The position numbers were made by a program, and so were the translations under genes. DNA of 64,000 nt, taken from positions 1 to 64,000 of the forward strand of contig CAYMKL010000018.1 in assembly GCA_964390805.1 (NCBI GenBank). The letters are read 5' to 3'. The notes beneath the pieces are model-generated. The model saw nothing but the letters and a program-made list of their open reading frames with translations. It did no database searches and was not told the origin of the DNA. The stretch's first letter is position 1. Each line of letters opens with the position of its first letter. Source of the stretch: CAYMKL01 sp964390805. Its GTDB lineage: Bacteria; Chloroflexota; Anaerolineae; VGOG01. Positions 1-8,243 of the stretch are shown here, in pieces.

Positions 1-806
1 CCATTCCCGTGGAATTCCAAATGCCTCGCTTGGTAAAAAGTGTACGGTAGTGAAACTTTACAACACGGTTGGATTGATTGCCAAACAATGGAGCAAACAA
101 TTCTGAACTGCAAAGGTCAGCGATGTTTTGAGTGCGTTGTAATTGTCTGCGGTCGAAGGAAACCCAAAACTTCACTTCTAGCCAAAGCATAAGCCCATCA
201 CATATTATTAGAAAATCGGGCTTTGCATTGAACAGAGCCGAAAACTCGCGATAAAACAGTTTATCATCCTCTGTATGAGCAAGATGTCTTGAGAAGGCTT
301 TTGGGTGAGTATTCTGAAGATGTGGCAGTAAATCACGAATGTTCGTAGGTTGCGAAATCTTACCGTAATATTGTTCCTGTATCATTGGCAAGAACGTGTC
401 ATACAAGACTATCAAGAACTCTTGAGGGTTGGTATGAGAGTAATAGAAGTCGCGAAAAGCAGCAGCTTCAGTGTAAACTTCAGCAGCAGAAATCGTTTTG
501 AAGTCTATGTTGATAGGTAAATCGTTACTACTCAGGCTGGCGGTTGAAACCGCGCCTGGAGAGCTAAAGCTGACTGTCCACCTACGTGGACAGCGACGTC
601 CACGCAGGTGGACGCCCGGCTGAAAGCCCTGGAGAGGCGATTTCAATCGCGGCACAGGGTAGCCTGAGCAGTCACGGTAAATCCATTAAAGACAAAAAAC
701 GACCTAGACCACTCTCTTTACCCCCGTCTTCTTTCTTGTAGCAAAGAAGGCGAAAGAGATGATTGCAGAAATGGCGTTCCTCACGAAAGACATCTTTGAA
801 CTTCAT
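1..806 (-). pseudogene. PD-(D/E)XK nuclease-like gene interrupted by a MITE
   Basis: The open frame runs off the left edge, so the C-terminus is missing. Translation starts at ATG 806-804 behind a GGAGGA site (814-820), reads about 43 codons, and is then interrupted by the 152-bp element at 524-675. Removing that element and one copy of its 8-bp target duplication restores a single in-frame protein that crosses the junction as MDLPINIDFK. Further on it carries PDFLICDGLMLWLEVKF, that is PD, then 11 residues, then E-x-K, which fits the PD-(D/E)XK nuclease core. The family assignment is inferred from this motif alone. The DNA is clearly more AT-rich than the rest of the window, suggesting horizontal acquisition, for instance from a restriction or defence locus. 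As it stands, only an N-terminal fragment or an internal restart could be made. Confidence 0.72.
524..675. mobile_element. MITE family A, copy 1 (152 bp, 8-bp TSD)
   Basis: This is a non-coding element bounded by imperfect 15-bp terminal inverted repeats, GTTACTACTCAGGCT on the left and the complement of GTGACTGCTCAGGCT on the right. The centre carries the palindromic stretch GTCCACCTACGTGGAC and GTCCACGCAGGTGGAC. It is flanked by an exact 8-bp direct repeat GGTAAATC at 516-523 and 676-683, the expected target-site duplication. A near-identical copy in reverse orientation lies at 47466-47616 with a different 8-bp duplication, which fixes the ends independently. It encodes no transposase, so it must be moved in trans. 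Confidence 0.92.
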
Positions 807-902
807 AGTAGTTCTCCTCCATGATATATCAATCAGTGTTGAGTGCTTTGAAGGGCGTAGCTAATTCCTGTTTAGACAACTTCCACTGGTTACCACATTG
901 CG

Positions 903-1652
903 CTACTTCTCCACTTCGTACCGCAGCCCCACACGCCCCTCTGCCTGAACCTGGGCGGAAATCAATCTCAGCCGCGTTGGCCACTCGTCGGGCTTCAGCG
1001 CTGGCGAGTCGAACAGTGACGGCGTCTCGAAGCCACCGATGACGGCGGGAAAGAACTCGATGCTGATTTCGTCCACCAGCCTAGCACGCAAGAGCGCGCC
1101 GTTCAATTTGCCTCCAGCCGTTGACACCACACACGTCACTCCCAACTGAGCCCCCATTTTATCCAGGGCAGCGTGAAAGTCAACTCGCTCTTCCCCTGCC
1201 ACCAGGTAGGGAATCTTTTCGCGCTGAAGGTAGGCCAGATACTCGGCTGGAGTATGGTGGGCTACCAGGACCAGCAGATGCCACCCTTCCCATCCCTCGA
1301 ATTCTTTGTAAAACCATCGGACGCGTCCTCGGCTATCCACAGCCGTGAACCATCCCTGATGTCCCGGACGATGGACCACGTCGTGTGGCAAAAAGTCCTG
1401 ATACAGCGACTGGGGATCATCGTCAACAGGCGGGAGAGGCTCGGGCTCCGCGTCATTCAAAACAAAGGAGCCGCTGCCTTCAAGGAAGACTTGTGGCTTG
1501 TAGGTCAGCTTGAGATGCTCGTATACCTGGTCGCTTGGCCCTGCGACAGCCTGCCATCTCTCGTCCCCGTATAGCAGAACGACGTCGGGTGCAAGGGTCA
1601 TTCTCCCATCTATCGAAGCCAATGAATGGACTACCACTCGCGGTCTATCCAT
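903..1652 (-). CDS. RibD C-terminal (DHFR-fold) reductase domain protein
   Basis: A 249-residue cytosolic protein resembling the C-terminal reductase domain of RibD, the NADPH-dependent pyrimidine reductase of riboflavin synthesis. It opens with RVVVHSLASIDGRMTL, the usual first strand and substrate loop, and has the late glycine-rich strand TCVVSTAGGKLNGALLRARLVDEISIEF split in the typical way, followed by a PAVIGG-type turn. It has no N-terminal deaminase domain, so it is a stand-alone member of a family often found outside riboflavin operons; its substrate is unknown. I chose ATG 1652 because GAGGAAAG lies just upstream; a GTG 15 nt earlier (1667) would sit inside that ribosome-binding site. 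The WYL regulator upstream on the same strand may control it. Confidence 0.75.
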   Translation of the reverse strand: MDRPRVVVHSLASIDGRMTLAPDVVLLYGDERWQAVAGPSDQVYEHLKLTYKPQVFLEGSGSFVLNDAEPEPLPPVDDDPQSLYQDFLPHDVVHRPGHQGWFTAVDSRGRVRWFYKEFEGWEGWHLLVLVAHHTPAEYLAYLQREKIPYLVAGEERVDFHAALDKMGAQLGVTCVVSTAGGKLNGALLRARLVDEISIEFFPAVIGGFETPSLFDSPALKPDEWPTRLRLISAQVQAEGRVGLRYEVEK

Positions 1653-1691
1653 TAACACTTTCCTCACTCTGCTCCAGATGTTTTGAATTTG

Positions 1692-2654
1692 TCATCCATC
1701 GGATGCGTACCGCGCTGCGGTGGCACGGGCCCGTTCGCCCACCAGACGGCGCAGTTCCTTCGGCTCCAGCACCATGGCGTGGGGACCATAACCCAAGGCC
1801 ACGCGGGCCGGCCACTCCAGGTCTGCGGCGGAGAAGGTAACGGTCACCGAGCCATCTGGCTGTTCCTCTAGAGTCTCCCAGAAGGCCGGGTTGTCCAGCG
1901 CCAGTGGCGCCGCCTCCGGTGCGAAGCGCAGGCGGATCTGCACCTGTGGGTACGCTTCTGGGTCCGCGGTCAGGTACTCTTGGACGTCGAAGTCGGGTAA
2001 CACTTCAAAGGTCTGGCCGAGCAGCATCAGTTCGACGATGCGATCCACGCGGAAGGTGCGCACCGCCTCGCGCAGGCGGCAGTATCCGATGACGTACCAC
2101 CAACCCCAGCGGTGGATCAGCGCGTAGGGATCGAAGTCTCGCTGCAAGGGTTCTGACTGGCCGCGGCTGCGGTAGGCCATGGTGACTCGTCGCCGCTCCC
2201 GGGCCGCGCGCCGCAGTTTCTCCAGCAGCGGTACCAGTGGCGTGAAGTCGGTGCGGTGCATACCGGTGGCCAGCAGAGTCCGGCGCGCCCAGGCGACCTC
2301 GTGCCGTTGCTCGTCGGGGAGCACGTTGTCCAGCTTGGCCAGCGCGCCTTGCGTGGCGTCGCGGTACAGTTGGCCCCAGAGCTCTTCCACCAGGCTGGTG
2401 CCCAGGTAGACGGCCACCGCTTCGTCGGGGGTGAAGACCAATGGAGGCATCTTGTAGCCGCGCACCAGGGAGAAGCCGCCGTAAGGGCCGCGCTCGGAGT
2501 AGACGGGGATGCCCATCTCATCCAGCATGGCGATGTAGCGGTGGATGGTGCGCACTGAGACGCCCAGTTCGCCGGCTAGTTCGGTCGCTTTCTGGTTGGG
2601 CCGCCGTTGCAGCAGCATGATCAATGAAATGAGTCGCGTAGCGGTGTTCGACAT
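1692..2654 (-). CDS. HTH and WYL domain transcriptional regulator (YafY/DeoR-like)
   Basis: A 320-residue DNA-binding regulator. Residues 5-60 form a winged helix-turn-helix (KATELAGELGVSVRTIHRYI) followed by the wing YSERGPYGGFSLVRGY. Residues about 140-220 form a WYL-type ligand-sensing domain, with FDPYALIHRWGWWYVIGYC and FRVDRI in the usual places, although the W-Y-L triad itself is modified. A C-terminal WCX-like extension follows. Family members sense nucleotides or other small ligands and act as repressors or activators. The gene lies 40 bp upstream of the RibD-like gene on the same strand, so that gene is a plausible target. The length is normal for the family. Confidence 0.88.
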   Translation of the reverse strand: MSNTATRLISLIMLLQRRPNQKATELAGELGVSVRTIHRYIAMLDEMGIPVYSERGPYGGFSLVRGYKMPPLVFTPDEAVAVYLGTSLVEELWGQLYRDATQGALAKLDNVLPDEQRHEVAWARRTLLATGMHRTDFTPLVPLLEKLRRAARERRRVTMAYRSRGQSEPLQRDFDPYALIHRWGWWYVIGYCRLREAVRTFRVDRIVELMLLGQTFEVLPDFDVQEYLTADPEAYPQVQIRLRFAPEAAPLALDNPAFWETLEEQPDGSVTVTFSAADLEWPARVALGYGPHAMVLEPKELRRLVGERARATAARYASDG

Positions 2655-2695
2655 GATACTCTCTCCAGACCGTCCGATGGACAGATTTCGACAAC

Positions 2696-2724
2696 ATTAT
2701 ACACTATATTTATGACAGTTTACG
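2696..2724 (-). promoter_or_regulatory. Possible promoter of the WYL regulator
   Basis: A TATAAT hexamer read on the minus strand (2696-2701) lies about 40 bp upstream of ATG 2654, in a short AT-rich stretch. A -35 box at 17-bp spacing (about 2719-2724, CGTAAA) is weak. The assignment rests mainly on the perfect -10 box and its position. Confidence 0.4.
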
Positions 2725-2763
2725 GCATAATTGTAGTCGAGTTTGGGGAGAAATCAAGTAGAT

Positions 2764-3216
2764 TCAGTGAGGAAGAGGGGCTCCACAGGCGCGGCAGGTC
2801 TCGCTGTAGATGTCCACCGGCTTGCGGCAAGCAGGACAGCGCCAATGAGCCGCCTGCTCGGCCAGCCAGACCTCGAGACCGACTTCAGCCAGGCGACGCA
2901 GGTTGGAGAGAGGGGAGAGAGGGATGTCGCGGTGATCGGCGCTGAAGGCGACAAGCTCCTCGCACGGAAAGTCCTTGCACTCGTAGCAGAAGGTGATGCC
3001 CTGGTCCTGTGTGCAGGTCATGAATCGGCAATCTGGGGACCAGTGGCAGTCAATGGGGCCGCGACAGCCCTCGCAGCGGATGTCCTCTGGCTGGCAGTGG
3101 AAAACGTCGCGGGCGGTCCCTTCCAGCCGTTCGGTGTCCTTGTCTTTGTACATCCGATAGATGCCGCAGGCTCCGCAGTAGAGACCACAGGCGCCGGCCA
3201 AGGTCGTGTCAACCAT
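2764..3216 (-). CDS. DUF3795 cysteine-rich protein
   Basis: A 150-residue protein with the DUF3795 signature CGLYCGACGIY near the N-terminus and further Cys pairs (CEGCRG, CYECKDFPCEEL). A C-terminal zinc-ribbon-like segment follows, CPACRKP and CRACGAP. The many cysteines imply metal binding, zinc or an Fe-S cluster, but the family's function is not known. Most DUF3795 proteins lack the terminal zinc ribbon, so this is a two-part architecture. The start ATG 3216 has an AAGGAGG site. It overlaps the end of the upstream cyclase-fold gene by 8 bp, indicating an operon with translational coupling. Confidence 0.82.
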   Translation of the reverse strand: MVDTTLAGACGLYCGACGIYRMYKDKDTERLEGTARDVFHCQPEDIRCEGCRGPIDCHWSPDCRFMTCTQDQGITFCYECKDFPCEELVAFSADHRDIPLSPLSNLRRLAEVGLEVWLAEQAAHWRCPACRKPVDIYSETCRACGAPLPH

Positions 3217-4135
3217 CGTTTGCCTCCTTCTTTTTCAAAACGCGCAGCGCGTCGAGGGTGACCCACTTGCTGGGTCGGTTGCGCTTCTCCAGCGGCCAGG
3301 TGCGAGAGACAGAGCCGCAAAGCCACCGCCCCCGCTCATCCTGGCGGGCCAAGAGGAGTTCGAGCAGAGGAGCGAAACGCGAGTCGTGGGCGTAGCCGTG
3401 GGCGGCCAGAGCGCGCAACGCGCTGAGCAGGTCCCAGGCGCGGGGCACGCCGAAGGTGAGCCAGCGTTTGTGCTCACCCTCGAAGTCGTAGTCGGCATCC
3501 AGCAGCGCATCGGCCAGTCGTCGCACGACCTGTTCCGACTGTGGCGAGCGCATATCGGGCGGGAGCACGGCCAAGCCGTTGAGAGCGGCGATGGCACCCC
3601 ACAGGCAATCCTGGTGCTGGTAGCGGCCGCAATCGAGCGCATCCTTGGTGGACATGTCCTCGACCACGAAGGCAAAGGCGCGTCGCACACGGGGGGCGTC
3701 GCCCAGGCCGAAGTAGACCAAGAAGGGAAGGTGCGGGCCAGTGGTGCAAGGGAAAATGCCACTGCGGCGCGTCTTCACCATCGAGAAACCGCCACTTTCG
3801 TGCTGGCAGAAGCGCAGGAAGGAATCGCAGCCAGCGGCCGTGCGCTCGTCCGGCTCCACGCCCAGCATGTGCAGAATGCTCAGCACACCCACCGCACCCT
3901 GGGCGGTGTAGGGTTTGGTCTCATCGTCGCCCCAGTGGCCATCGGGGTGCTGGCGGGCAAACAACTCCTGCACCAGGGGTTGTTGCGCTATAGCCGCTTT
4001 GGCCTCCCGCACCTTGGGAGCGTCTGCTGGCCGGCCGAGGATTTCGGTCAGCGTCCAGTATCGCACGGAGGGGTTCTCCGGCTCCAGCAGCCATTCTGTC
4101 GGATCGGCTCTGAGTTTGCTTTTCCAGTTTCTCAT
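3209..4135 (-). CDS. Terpenoid-cyclase/prenyltransferase-fold (alpha-alpha toroid) protein
   Basis: A 308-residue protein made of repeated helical hairpins with QW-like motifs (RQHPDGHWGDDE, CQHESGGFSMVK, RQDERGRWLCGS). This pattern is shared by squalene cyclases and protein prenyltransferase beta subunits. The catalytic DxDD of class II cyclases is not seen. Short stand-alone members of this kind are often labelled generically in databases; the substrate is unknown. I chose ATG 4135 because AGGAGA lies 7 nt upstream; a longer frame back to 4180 lacks a comparable site. The DUF3795 gene overlaps its 3' end by 8 bp. A distant relative sits at 44602-45570. Confidence 0.7.
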   Translation of the reverse strand: MRNWKSKLRADPTEWLLEPENPSVRYWTLTEILGRPADAPKVREAKAAIAQQPLVQELFARQHPDGHWGDDETKPYTAQGAVGVLSILHMLGVEPDERTAAGCDSFLRFCQHESGGFSMVKTRRSGIFPCTTGPHLPFLVYFGLGDAPRVRRAFAFVVEDMSTKDALDCGRYQHQDCLWGAIAALNGLAVLPPDMRSPQSEQVVRRLADALLDADYDFEGEHKRWLTFGVPRAWDLLSALRALAAHGYAHDSRFAPLLELLLARQDERGRWLCGSVSRTWPLEKRNRPSKWVTLDALRVLKKKEANDG

Positions 4136-4260
4136 CTGTGTCTCCTGACCTTTCCCGTCTAGTGCTGTTTTACGCAACATAAGTTGACTTTCGTCGCCAC
4201 CCCGCCCGGGGCTGAAGCCGTCGGGCTCAGCTTACAAAGGCCTGTCGGCCTGTCAAATCC

Positions 4261-4275
4261 AGCCCCAACGGGGCT
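4261..4275. terminator. Hairpin between cyclase-fold and HEAT-repeat genes
   Basis: AGCCCCAACGGGGCT is a perfect 6-bp stem with a 3-nt loop, followed by TTTG on the plus strand. It lies about 85 bp downstream of the HEAT-repeat gene on the minus strand, where a GGATTTG tract follows. It could terminate either way or be part of a palindromic intergenic repeat, since the surrounding 150 bp contain several more imperfect palindromes. Confidence 0.4.
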
Positions 4276-4359
4276 TTGTGGACTGAGCCAGGGGCTTGAG
4301 CGGAGCGGAGCCCCTGGCGGATGCCGCCCGAAAAGTGCTGACGACCAAAGCCAGGGCTT

Positions 4360-5319
4360 TCATCGTTTCCTTTCTCTTTCCGGATCTGGAATGTAGCGCA
4401 GGGCCACTTCGGCGGCTTGCGCCCGCTGCTTTTCCTGAAGCCAGCTCTGGAGAACCGGCCGTACGGCCTCAGGCTGGCGCCGGCCAAGATAATGAAGGGC
4501 GGAAGCGGCGGCTCGCCAGACGAAGCGTCGCTCATCAGCCGCCAACTGGCCGAGGATTTCGAGTGCCTCTGGTAGATGTCGAGTCCCCCCGAAGCTGCGG
4601 AAGGCCATGGCCACATTCCAGCGCACCTCTTCCCTTGGGTCGTCGGCCCAGCGACGAAGGCGGGCCAGGGTGGGCTGCGGATGGCATCGCAAGAGCCCAT
4701 CGCCGATGGCGTAAGGTCCCAGGTTCTTGCGCACGTACTCATCGCGATCCGCGAGCAGTGGCTCCACCAGGTTCAGCAGGGCCTCCGCCCACTCTTCTCT
4801 TCGCTCGTTGCTCGCCTTCCGCACAGCGATGGCCACACCTCGCCGCACGTTCGCGGAGGGATGCCGCGTCCAGGACCAGAGAACGCGATAGAAGACGTCG
4901 AAGTGGGCTACGAGGAGGCTGCCCAGCGTGCTGTGGGCAGCCTCGCGGACCCACCAATCCTCGTCGTCAGCCAGGCCTAGAAGCCATGTCTGAACCTCGT
5001 CAGCCCGCAAGGGCCAATAGTGACGAAACAGGCCGGCTGTGATGGCTCTCGCCGCTGGCTCCGGCCGATCAGCCAGACGGCAGGCCCAGTCGTAGAGCGC
5101 TTCCGTCCCAGGACCGACGGCCTCCTCGATAGTCACCATAGCCTGGTAGCCAGTCTTGCCCCACTTGGTGGTCATCAGGGCGGCGACCAGGCCCTCCTCG
5201 TCATTGGCTTCGAGAGCGCGTAGCGCGGCCTGCGCATCGAAGTGGCCCTCGGGAGAGCCTGCCAGCCCGGGCGTTCGGGTTGTCCCCTGGTGTTGTGGTG
5301 ACTGGTTGGCCAACGACAT
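4360..5319 (-). CDS. HEAT-repeat protein resembling AlkC/AlkD DNA alkylation repair enzymes
   Basis: A 319-residue all-helical protein. From residue 60 on it shows consecutive HEAT-like units, each with the pattern of conserved V-R and an Asp turn (DDEDWWVREAAHSTLG, HPSANVRRGVAIAVRK, DRDEYVRKNLGPYAIGDG, DDPREEVRWNVAMAFRS). The block around DEYVRKNLGPYAIGDGLLR with a following RW resembles the AlkC/AlkD superfamily, which removes N3- and N7-alkylated purines. An intact catalytic Asp is not provable by eye, so a non-catalytic HEAT scaffold remains possible. The promoter carries a LexA-type operator, which independently favours a DNA-damage role. The ATG at 5319 has a perfect AGGAGG at 5325-5330. 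Confidence 0.72.
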   Translation of the reverse strand: MSLANQSPQHQGTTRTPGLAGSPEGHFDAQAALRALEANDEEGLVAALMTTKWGKTGYQAMVTIEEAVGPGTEALYDWACRLADRPEPAARAITAGLFRHYWPLRADEVQTWLLGLADDEDWWVREAAHSTLGSLLVAHFDVFYRVLWSWTRHPSANVRRGVAIAVRKASNERREEWAEALLNLVEPLLADRDEYVRKNLGPYAIGDGLLRCHPQPTLARLRRWADDPREEVRWNVAMAFRSFGGTRHLPEALEILGQLAADERRFVWRAAASALHYLGRRQPEAVRPVLQSWLQEKQRAQAAEVALRYIPDPERERKR

Positions 5320-5335
5320 GGCTGCCTCCTCGTAT

Positions 5336-5386
5336 AGAACGAATGTTCGACGCTCACATTATACCAGAGCATTTGTGCGTTGTCAA
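5336..5386 (-). promoter_or_regulatory. Consensus sigma-70 promoter with LexA-type SOS box
   Basis: Read on the minus strand, TTGACA (5381-5386), a 17-bp spacer and TATAAT (5358-5363) form a perfect consensus promoter for the HEAT-repeat gene. Immediately downstream, over the expected start site, lies AGAACGAATGTTCG (5336-5349), containing the GAAC-N4-GTTC core of Gram-positive-type LexA boxes. That type has also been described for a Chloroflexota member (Dehalococcoides, from memory). A strong promoter closed by LexA at +1 is classic SOS logic. The -35 box overlaps the last codons of the upstream MFS gene. Confidence 0.8.
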
Positions 5387-6513
5387 ATTCGATTTAGTCG
5401 AAACAGCATCCCTGCCCCGGCGAGGAAAAGCGCGCACACCAGGAAGGGCAAGCTCTCCCCGAATCCGGCGGCAATGCCCACGATGAGGGGCATCACGATG
5501 AAAGAGAGGTCAATCATCGCGTCGAAAAAGCCCAGGTACATCGCTCTTGCCTCTTCGGCCACCACTTCCGCCGCCAGAGCGGTGGCTTGAATGAAGATGG
5601 CCCCCAGCGTGACGCCCAGCAGGGCCATCAGCAGGACCATCGGAAGAAAGCCTCTGGCCACGTACAGGCCCAGGAAGAGAGGGGCAGAGAGAAAAGAGGC
5701 GCTGACTACCAGCCTGCGCTTTCCCACCTTTTCCGCATACACTCCCACCGGCACCTGGAGGATGGCAAAGCTCAGGGAGTATGAGGAAAGCACGGTTCCT
5801 ATTTGTGAGGGGGAGAGCCCGAAGCTCTTCCCCGCCAGGGGAACGGCGATGCTGAAGGAGGCATAACCCAACTCGGCGAGGAATCCGGCCATGCAGAGGA
5901 GAAGAAAGGCCCTGTTACGCAAAAGTCCTGAAATGGCTCCGAAGAAACGGGCTTCGGACTCTGCGGTTTCCGCCTCTTTCATCGCCAGCATCGCCCCGCC
6001 TGCCAGGAGAGCAGCAAGGGCGCTGAGGAGAAAGGGCTGTCTCAGGCTGTAATTTCCAATGAAGCCGCCTATCATCGGCCCCAGGACGCTACCTGCTCCA
6101 TTGGCGGCCCGGTAGAAGGCGAAGCTTTTGCCCTTCTCTTCAAAGCTCGCCACCAGGCCCAGGACAGAGGGGCCCAGGAGGCCCAATCCCACTCCCTGGA
6201 GGATGCGGAAGAGGAGCAATTGGGTGAAACTGCCGGCCGTATAGTTGAGGAGAGCGAAGACGAAATAGAACGCAAAGCCCATGAGAGCCACTCTATTTCT
6301 CCCAAACCTGTCGGCCAGGTAGCCGGTATAAACCTGCAGAGCAGCCCAAGTGAAGGAGTAGACAGAGAAGAGCAAGCCCACCTTCTCGTAAGAAACACCG
6401 AAGCTTTCCACGTAGAGGGGGAGCACTGGGTGGACGACGGAAAAGGAGAATGAGCTTAGAAAGCCGACGAGAGTGAGAACAAGATAAGCTCTCGCCTGTT
6501 TGGATGATCTCAT
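5383..6513 (-). CDS. MFS transporter
   Basis: A 376-residue polytopic inner-membrane protein with about 12 hydrophobic segments in two six-helix halves. The MFS signature between helices 2 and 3 is GYLADRFGRNRV, with its pseudo-repeat YAEKVGKRR in the second half. GILQ/GLLGPSVLG-like glycine-rich segments of helix 5 suggest a drug or metabolite efflux carrier of the DHA1 type, but the substrate cannot be read from sequence. The length is normal. No strong ribosome-binding site is visible at ATG 6513. Its 3' end contains the -35 box of the next gene's SOS-type promoter. Confidence 0.85.
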   Translation of the reverse strand: MRSSKQARAYLVLTLVGFLSSFSFSVVHPVLPLYVESFGVSYEKVGLLFSVYSFTWAALQVYTGYLADRFGRNRVALMGFAFYFVFALLNYTAGSFTQLLLFRILQGVGLGLLGPSVLGLVASFEEKGKSFAFYRAANGAGSVLGPMIGGFIGNYSLRQPFLLSALAALLAGGAMLAMKEAETAESEARFFGAISGLLRNRAFLLLCMAGFLAELGYASFSIAVPLAGKSFGLSPSQIGTVLSSYSLSFAILQVPVGVYAEKVGKRRLVVSASFLSAPLFLGLYVARGFLPMVLLMALLGVTLGAIFIQATALAAEVVAEEARAMYLGFFDAMIDLSFIVMPLIVGIAAGFGESLPFLVCALFLAGAGMLFRLNRI

Positions 6514-6579
6514 CTTGATCCGCTTTCCATCAGTTTCTGCAAGTTACGATCTCCAAAGCCTATTCGATTGCAGCCTTTG

Positions 6580-8046
6580 CTAGCCTAAGAATGGCTGGTA
6601 ATAGGTTGGAATGATCCCGCCGAACCACAAGAGCAGATTCAAGGCTATCATTAGCAACAAGGTCAAGTGGGGGAGATAAGGGGCGGCTCGTCTGGGTAGC
6701 AAGGCAGACCAGCCGGCCGTTGTCAGCAATGATAGTGCGCCAATCGAAGGAAAAAGGAATCGTCCTTGCAACCCGCGTGGTGTCGCCAGGACATTCTTCG
6801 TCACGACCAGTATTGTCAGGCAAGCCGCTATCCAGAGCATTACCCATCCCAGTCTTTTCCCCAACACAACCCGATGTGGCTGAAACCACCGGTGTAGCGA
6901 CCACGCCAAGCCCAGGACCCACAAGGAGAACAAGACAGCAGGCATAGACGAAGACAGGAGCCACAAGCTGATAAGGGCCGCCGGCAACAGCATCGCTCCC
7001 AGTTCGATTATCTCTACCGGCCGCCGCGCAAGGCAATCTGCAGTCTGCTGTGGGAACATCAGGCGCAAGCTAGCCAGCCAGCCGAGGGCGACCATGCTCG
7101 TCACTGACATCCATACAACTACGGGCAAGCCTACCGCCGCCCAACCAACCGCCCCCCAATAACTGGAGGCAAACATAGCCACTATCGCCCCCAACGACGA
7201 CCCAAAGGCATCCGCCCGCACGTAAAAGCCACGCCACCAGATGTTATCCCATAGGTTCCTGGCGACCATTGGGGCCAGGAGATTCAGCCCCGCCACTATG
7301 ACCAAGCCTACCAACAAGCCGCCTCCAAGTAACCAATGCCAACGCGACCGCCAAAAGGCACGCGCGCGCCAGATAACGGCCAACAAGACCGCGAGGCCCA
7401 TGGGCAGCACCGTCAGTTTGATCAACAGCGGCAAGGCCAGCGCAGCGGCTGCCGTTAAAGCCATATCTCGCCGTCTCAACTGTTCGAAGCAGACGCGACT
7501 CAACAGCCAGAAAAGGAAGGCTCCTGCCAGATTTGCCAGCGCATCGTTGTTGACGGAAGCGGCCATGTGTAGGAACTGCGGCGTCAGTCCGGCCAGTGAG
7601 GTCGTTGCCAAAGGGATAGCCGTTGACTGTGGCACAAATCGGCGTGTCCCCTTGTAGATGAAGTAAACCGATAAGCTGCCTAGGAGCAAGTCTAGCCAAC
7701 GTAGCAACTGTGGGCCCAACATAAAGCGGTAGTTCTCAGCCGTCCAGTCAAAGCGAGGAGCCGGGCGCGAGGGGAACACGGTTGGCTCATAATAATCCAC
7801 CAGGTCCGGATCAATCTTTTCCAGCAGCAGCAAGGGCCAGCTAGCCAGCCAATAGTAAAGAGGTGGCTGGGTCGCCTCGTAGTTTTCTTCGAGTGAGGGG
7901 ATTTCATGCTCCCGCGCAATGTGCAGGGCCAGCCGATAGTGGGCTGGCTCATCGGGCGCCTCCCAAATGGGCATGAGCAGGCTGTAGCCCAACCCAAACA
8001 GCGCGTACAGCGCAAGAATCAAGAACAGCCAGCAACGCTCGCTCAT
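6580..8046 (-). CDS. Membrane glycosyltransferase-like protein (GT-C fold, DUF2142-like)
   Basis: A 488-residue integral membrane protein with 10-12 predicted helices. Right after the first helix is an acidic loop, PIWEAPDEPAHYRLAL, followed by EATQPPLYYWLA. This corresponds to the catalytic Asp loop and the QPP-LYY motif of GT-C enzymes that use polyprenyl-phosphate sugars. The donor and acceptor are unknown. ATG 8046 is preferred because GGGAGGAA lies just upstream. The frame stays open to 8349, but that extension has membrane-protein-unlike sequence and overlaps repeats, so I excluded it. The gene stands alone, divergent from the peptide transporter operon. Confidence 0.75.
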   Translation of the reverse strand: MSERCWLFLILALYALFGLGYSLLMPIWEAPDEPAHYRLALHIAREHEIPSLEENYEATQPPLYYWLASWPLLLLEKIDPDLVDYYEPTVFPSRPAPRFDWTAENYRFMLGPQLLRWLDLLLGSLSVYFIYKGTRRFVPQSTAIPLATTSLAGLTPQFLHMAASVNNDALANLAGAFLFWLLSRVCFEQLRRRDMALTAAAALALPLLIKLTVLPMGLAVLLAVIWRARAFWRSRWHWLLGGGLLVGLVIVAGLNLLAPMVARNLWDNIWWRGFYVRADAFGSSLGAIVAMFASSYWGAVGWAAVGLPVVVWMSVTSMVALGWLASLRLMFPQQTADCLARRPVEIIELGAMLLPAALISLWLLSSSMPAVLFSLWVLGLAWSLHRWFQPHRVVLGKRLGWVMLWIAACLTILVVTKNVLATPRGLQGRFLFPSIGALSLLTTAGWSALLPRRAAPYLPHLTLLLMIALNLLLWFGGIIPTYYQPFLG

Positions 8047-8153
8047 GGTTCCTCCCACAAAGAATCTACGTAGTAGCCCATTGGCCAGGTTGTGGTGCCG
8101 GCAGTGCACCTGGATACCCTCAAGGGGGCAAGAACTTTGGGCCCTGTCAGCCC

Positions 8154-8182
8154 TTGACGTTTTAACTCGTTTGTAATATAAT
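8154..8182 (+). promoter_or_regulatory. Promoter reading toward the peptide-transport operon
   Basis: TTGACG (8154-8159), a 17-bp spacer and TATAAT (8177-8182) give five of six -35 matches and a perfect -10 box. No plus-strand gene starts before 8823, so the transcript would carry a leader of about 630 nt that includes two inserted repeat elements. Confidence 0.6.
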
Positions 8183-8243
8183 GGCAGTAAGCAATTGACC
8201 AATACTTCACCATCGTTACTCTCATCGCAGCCGTTAGCTAACT

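Noticed and set aside
4296..5042. Plus-strand open frame opposite the HEAT-repeat gene
   Set aside because: Arg/Pro/Ser-rich shadow composition; the minus-strand gene has promoter, ribosome-binding site and repeats.
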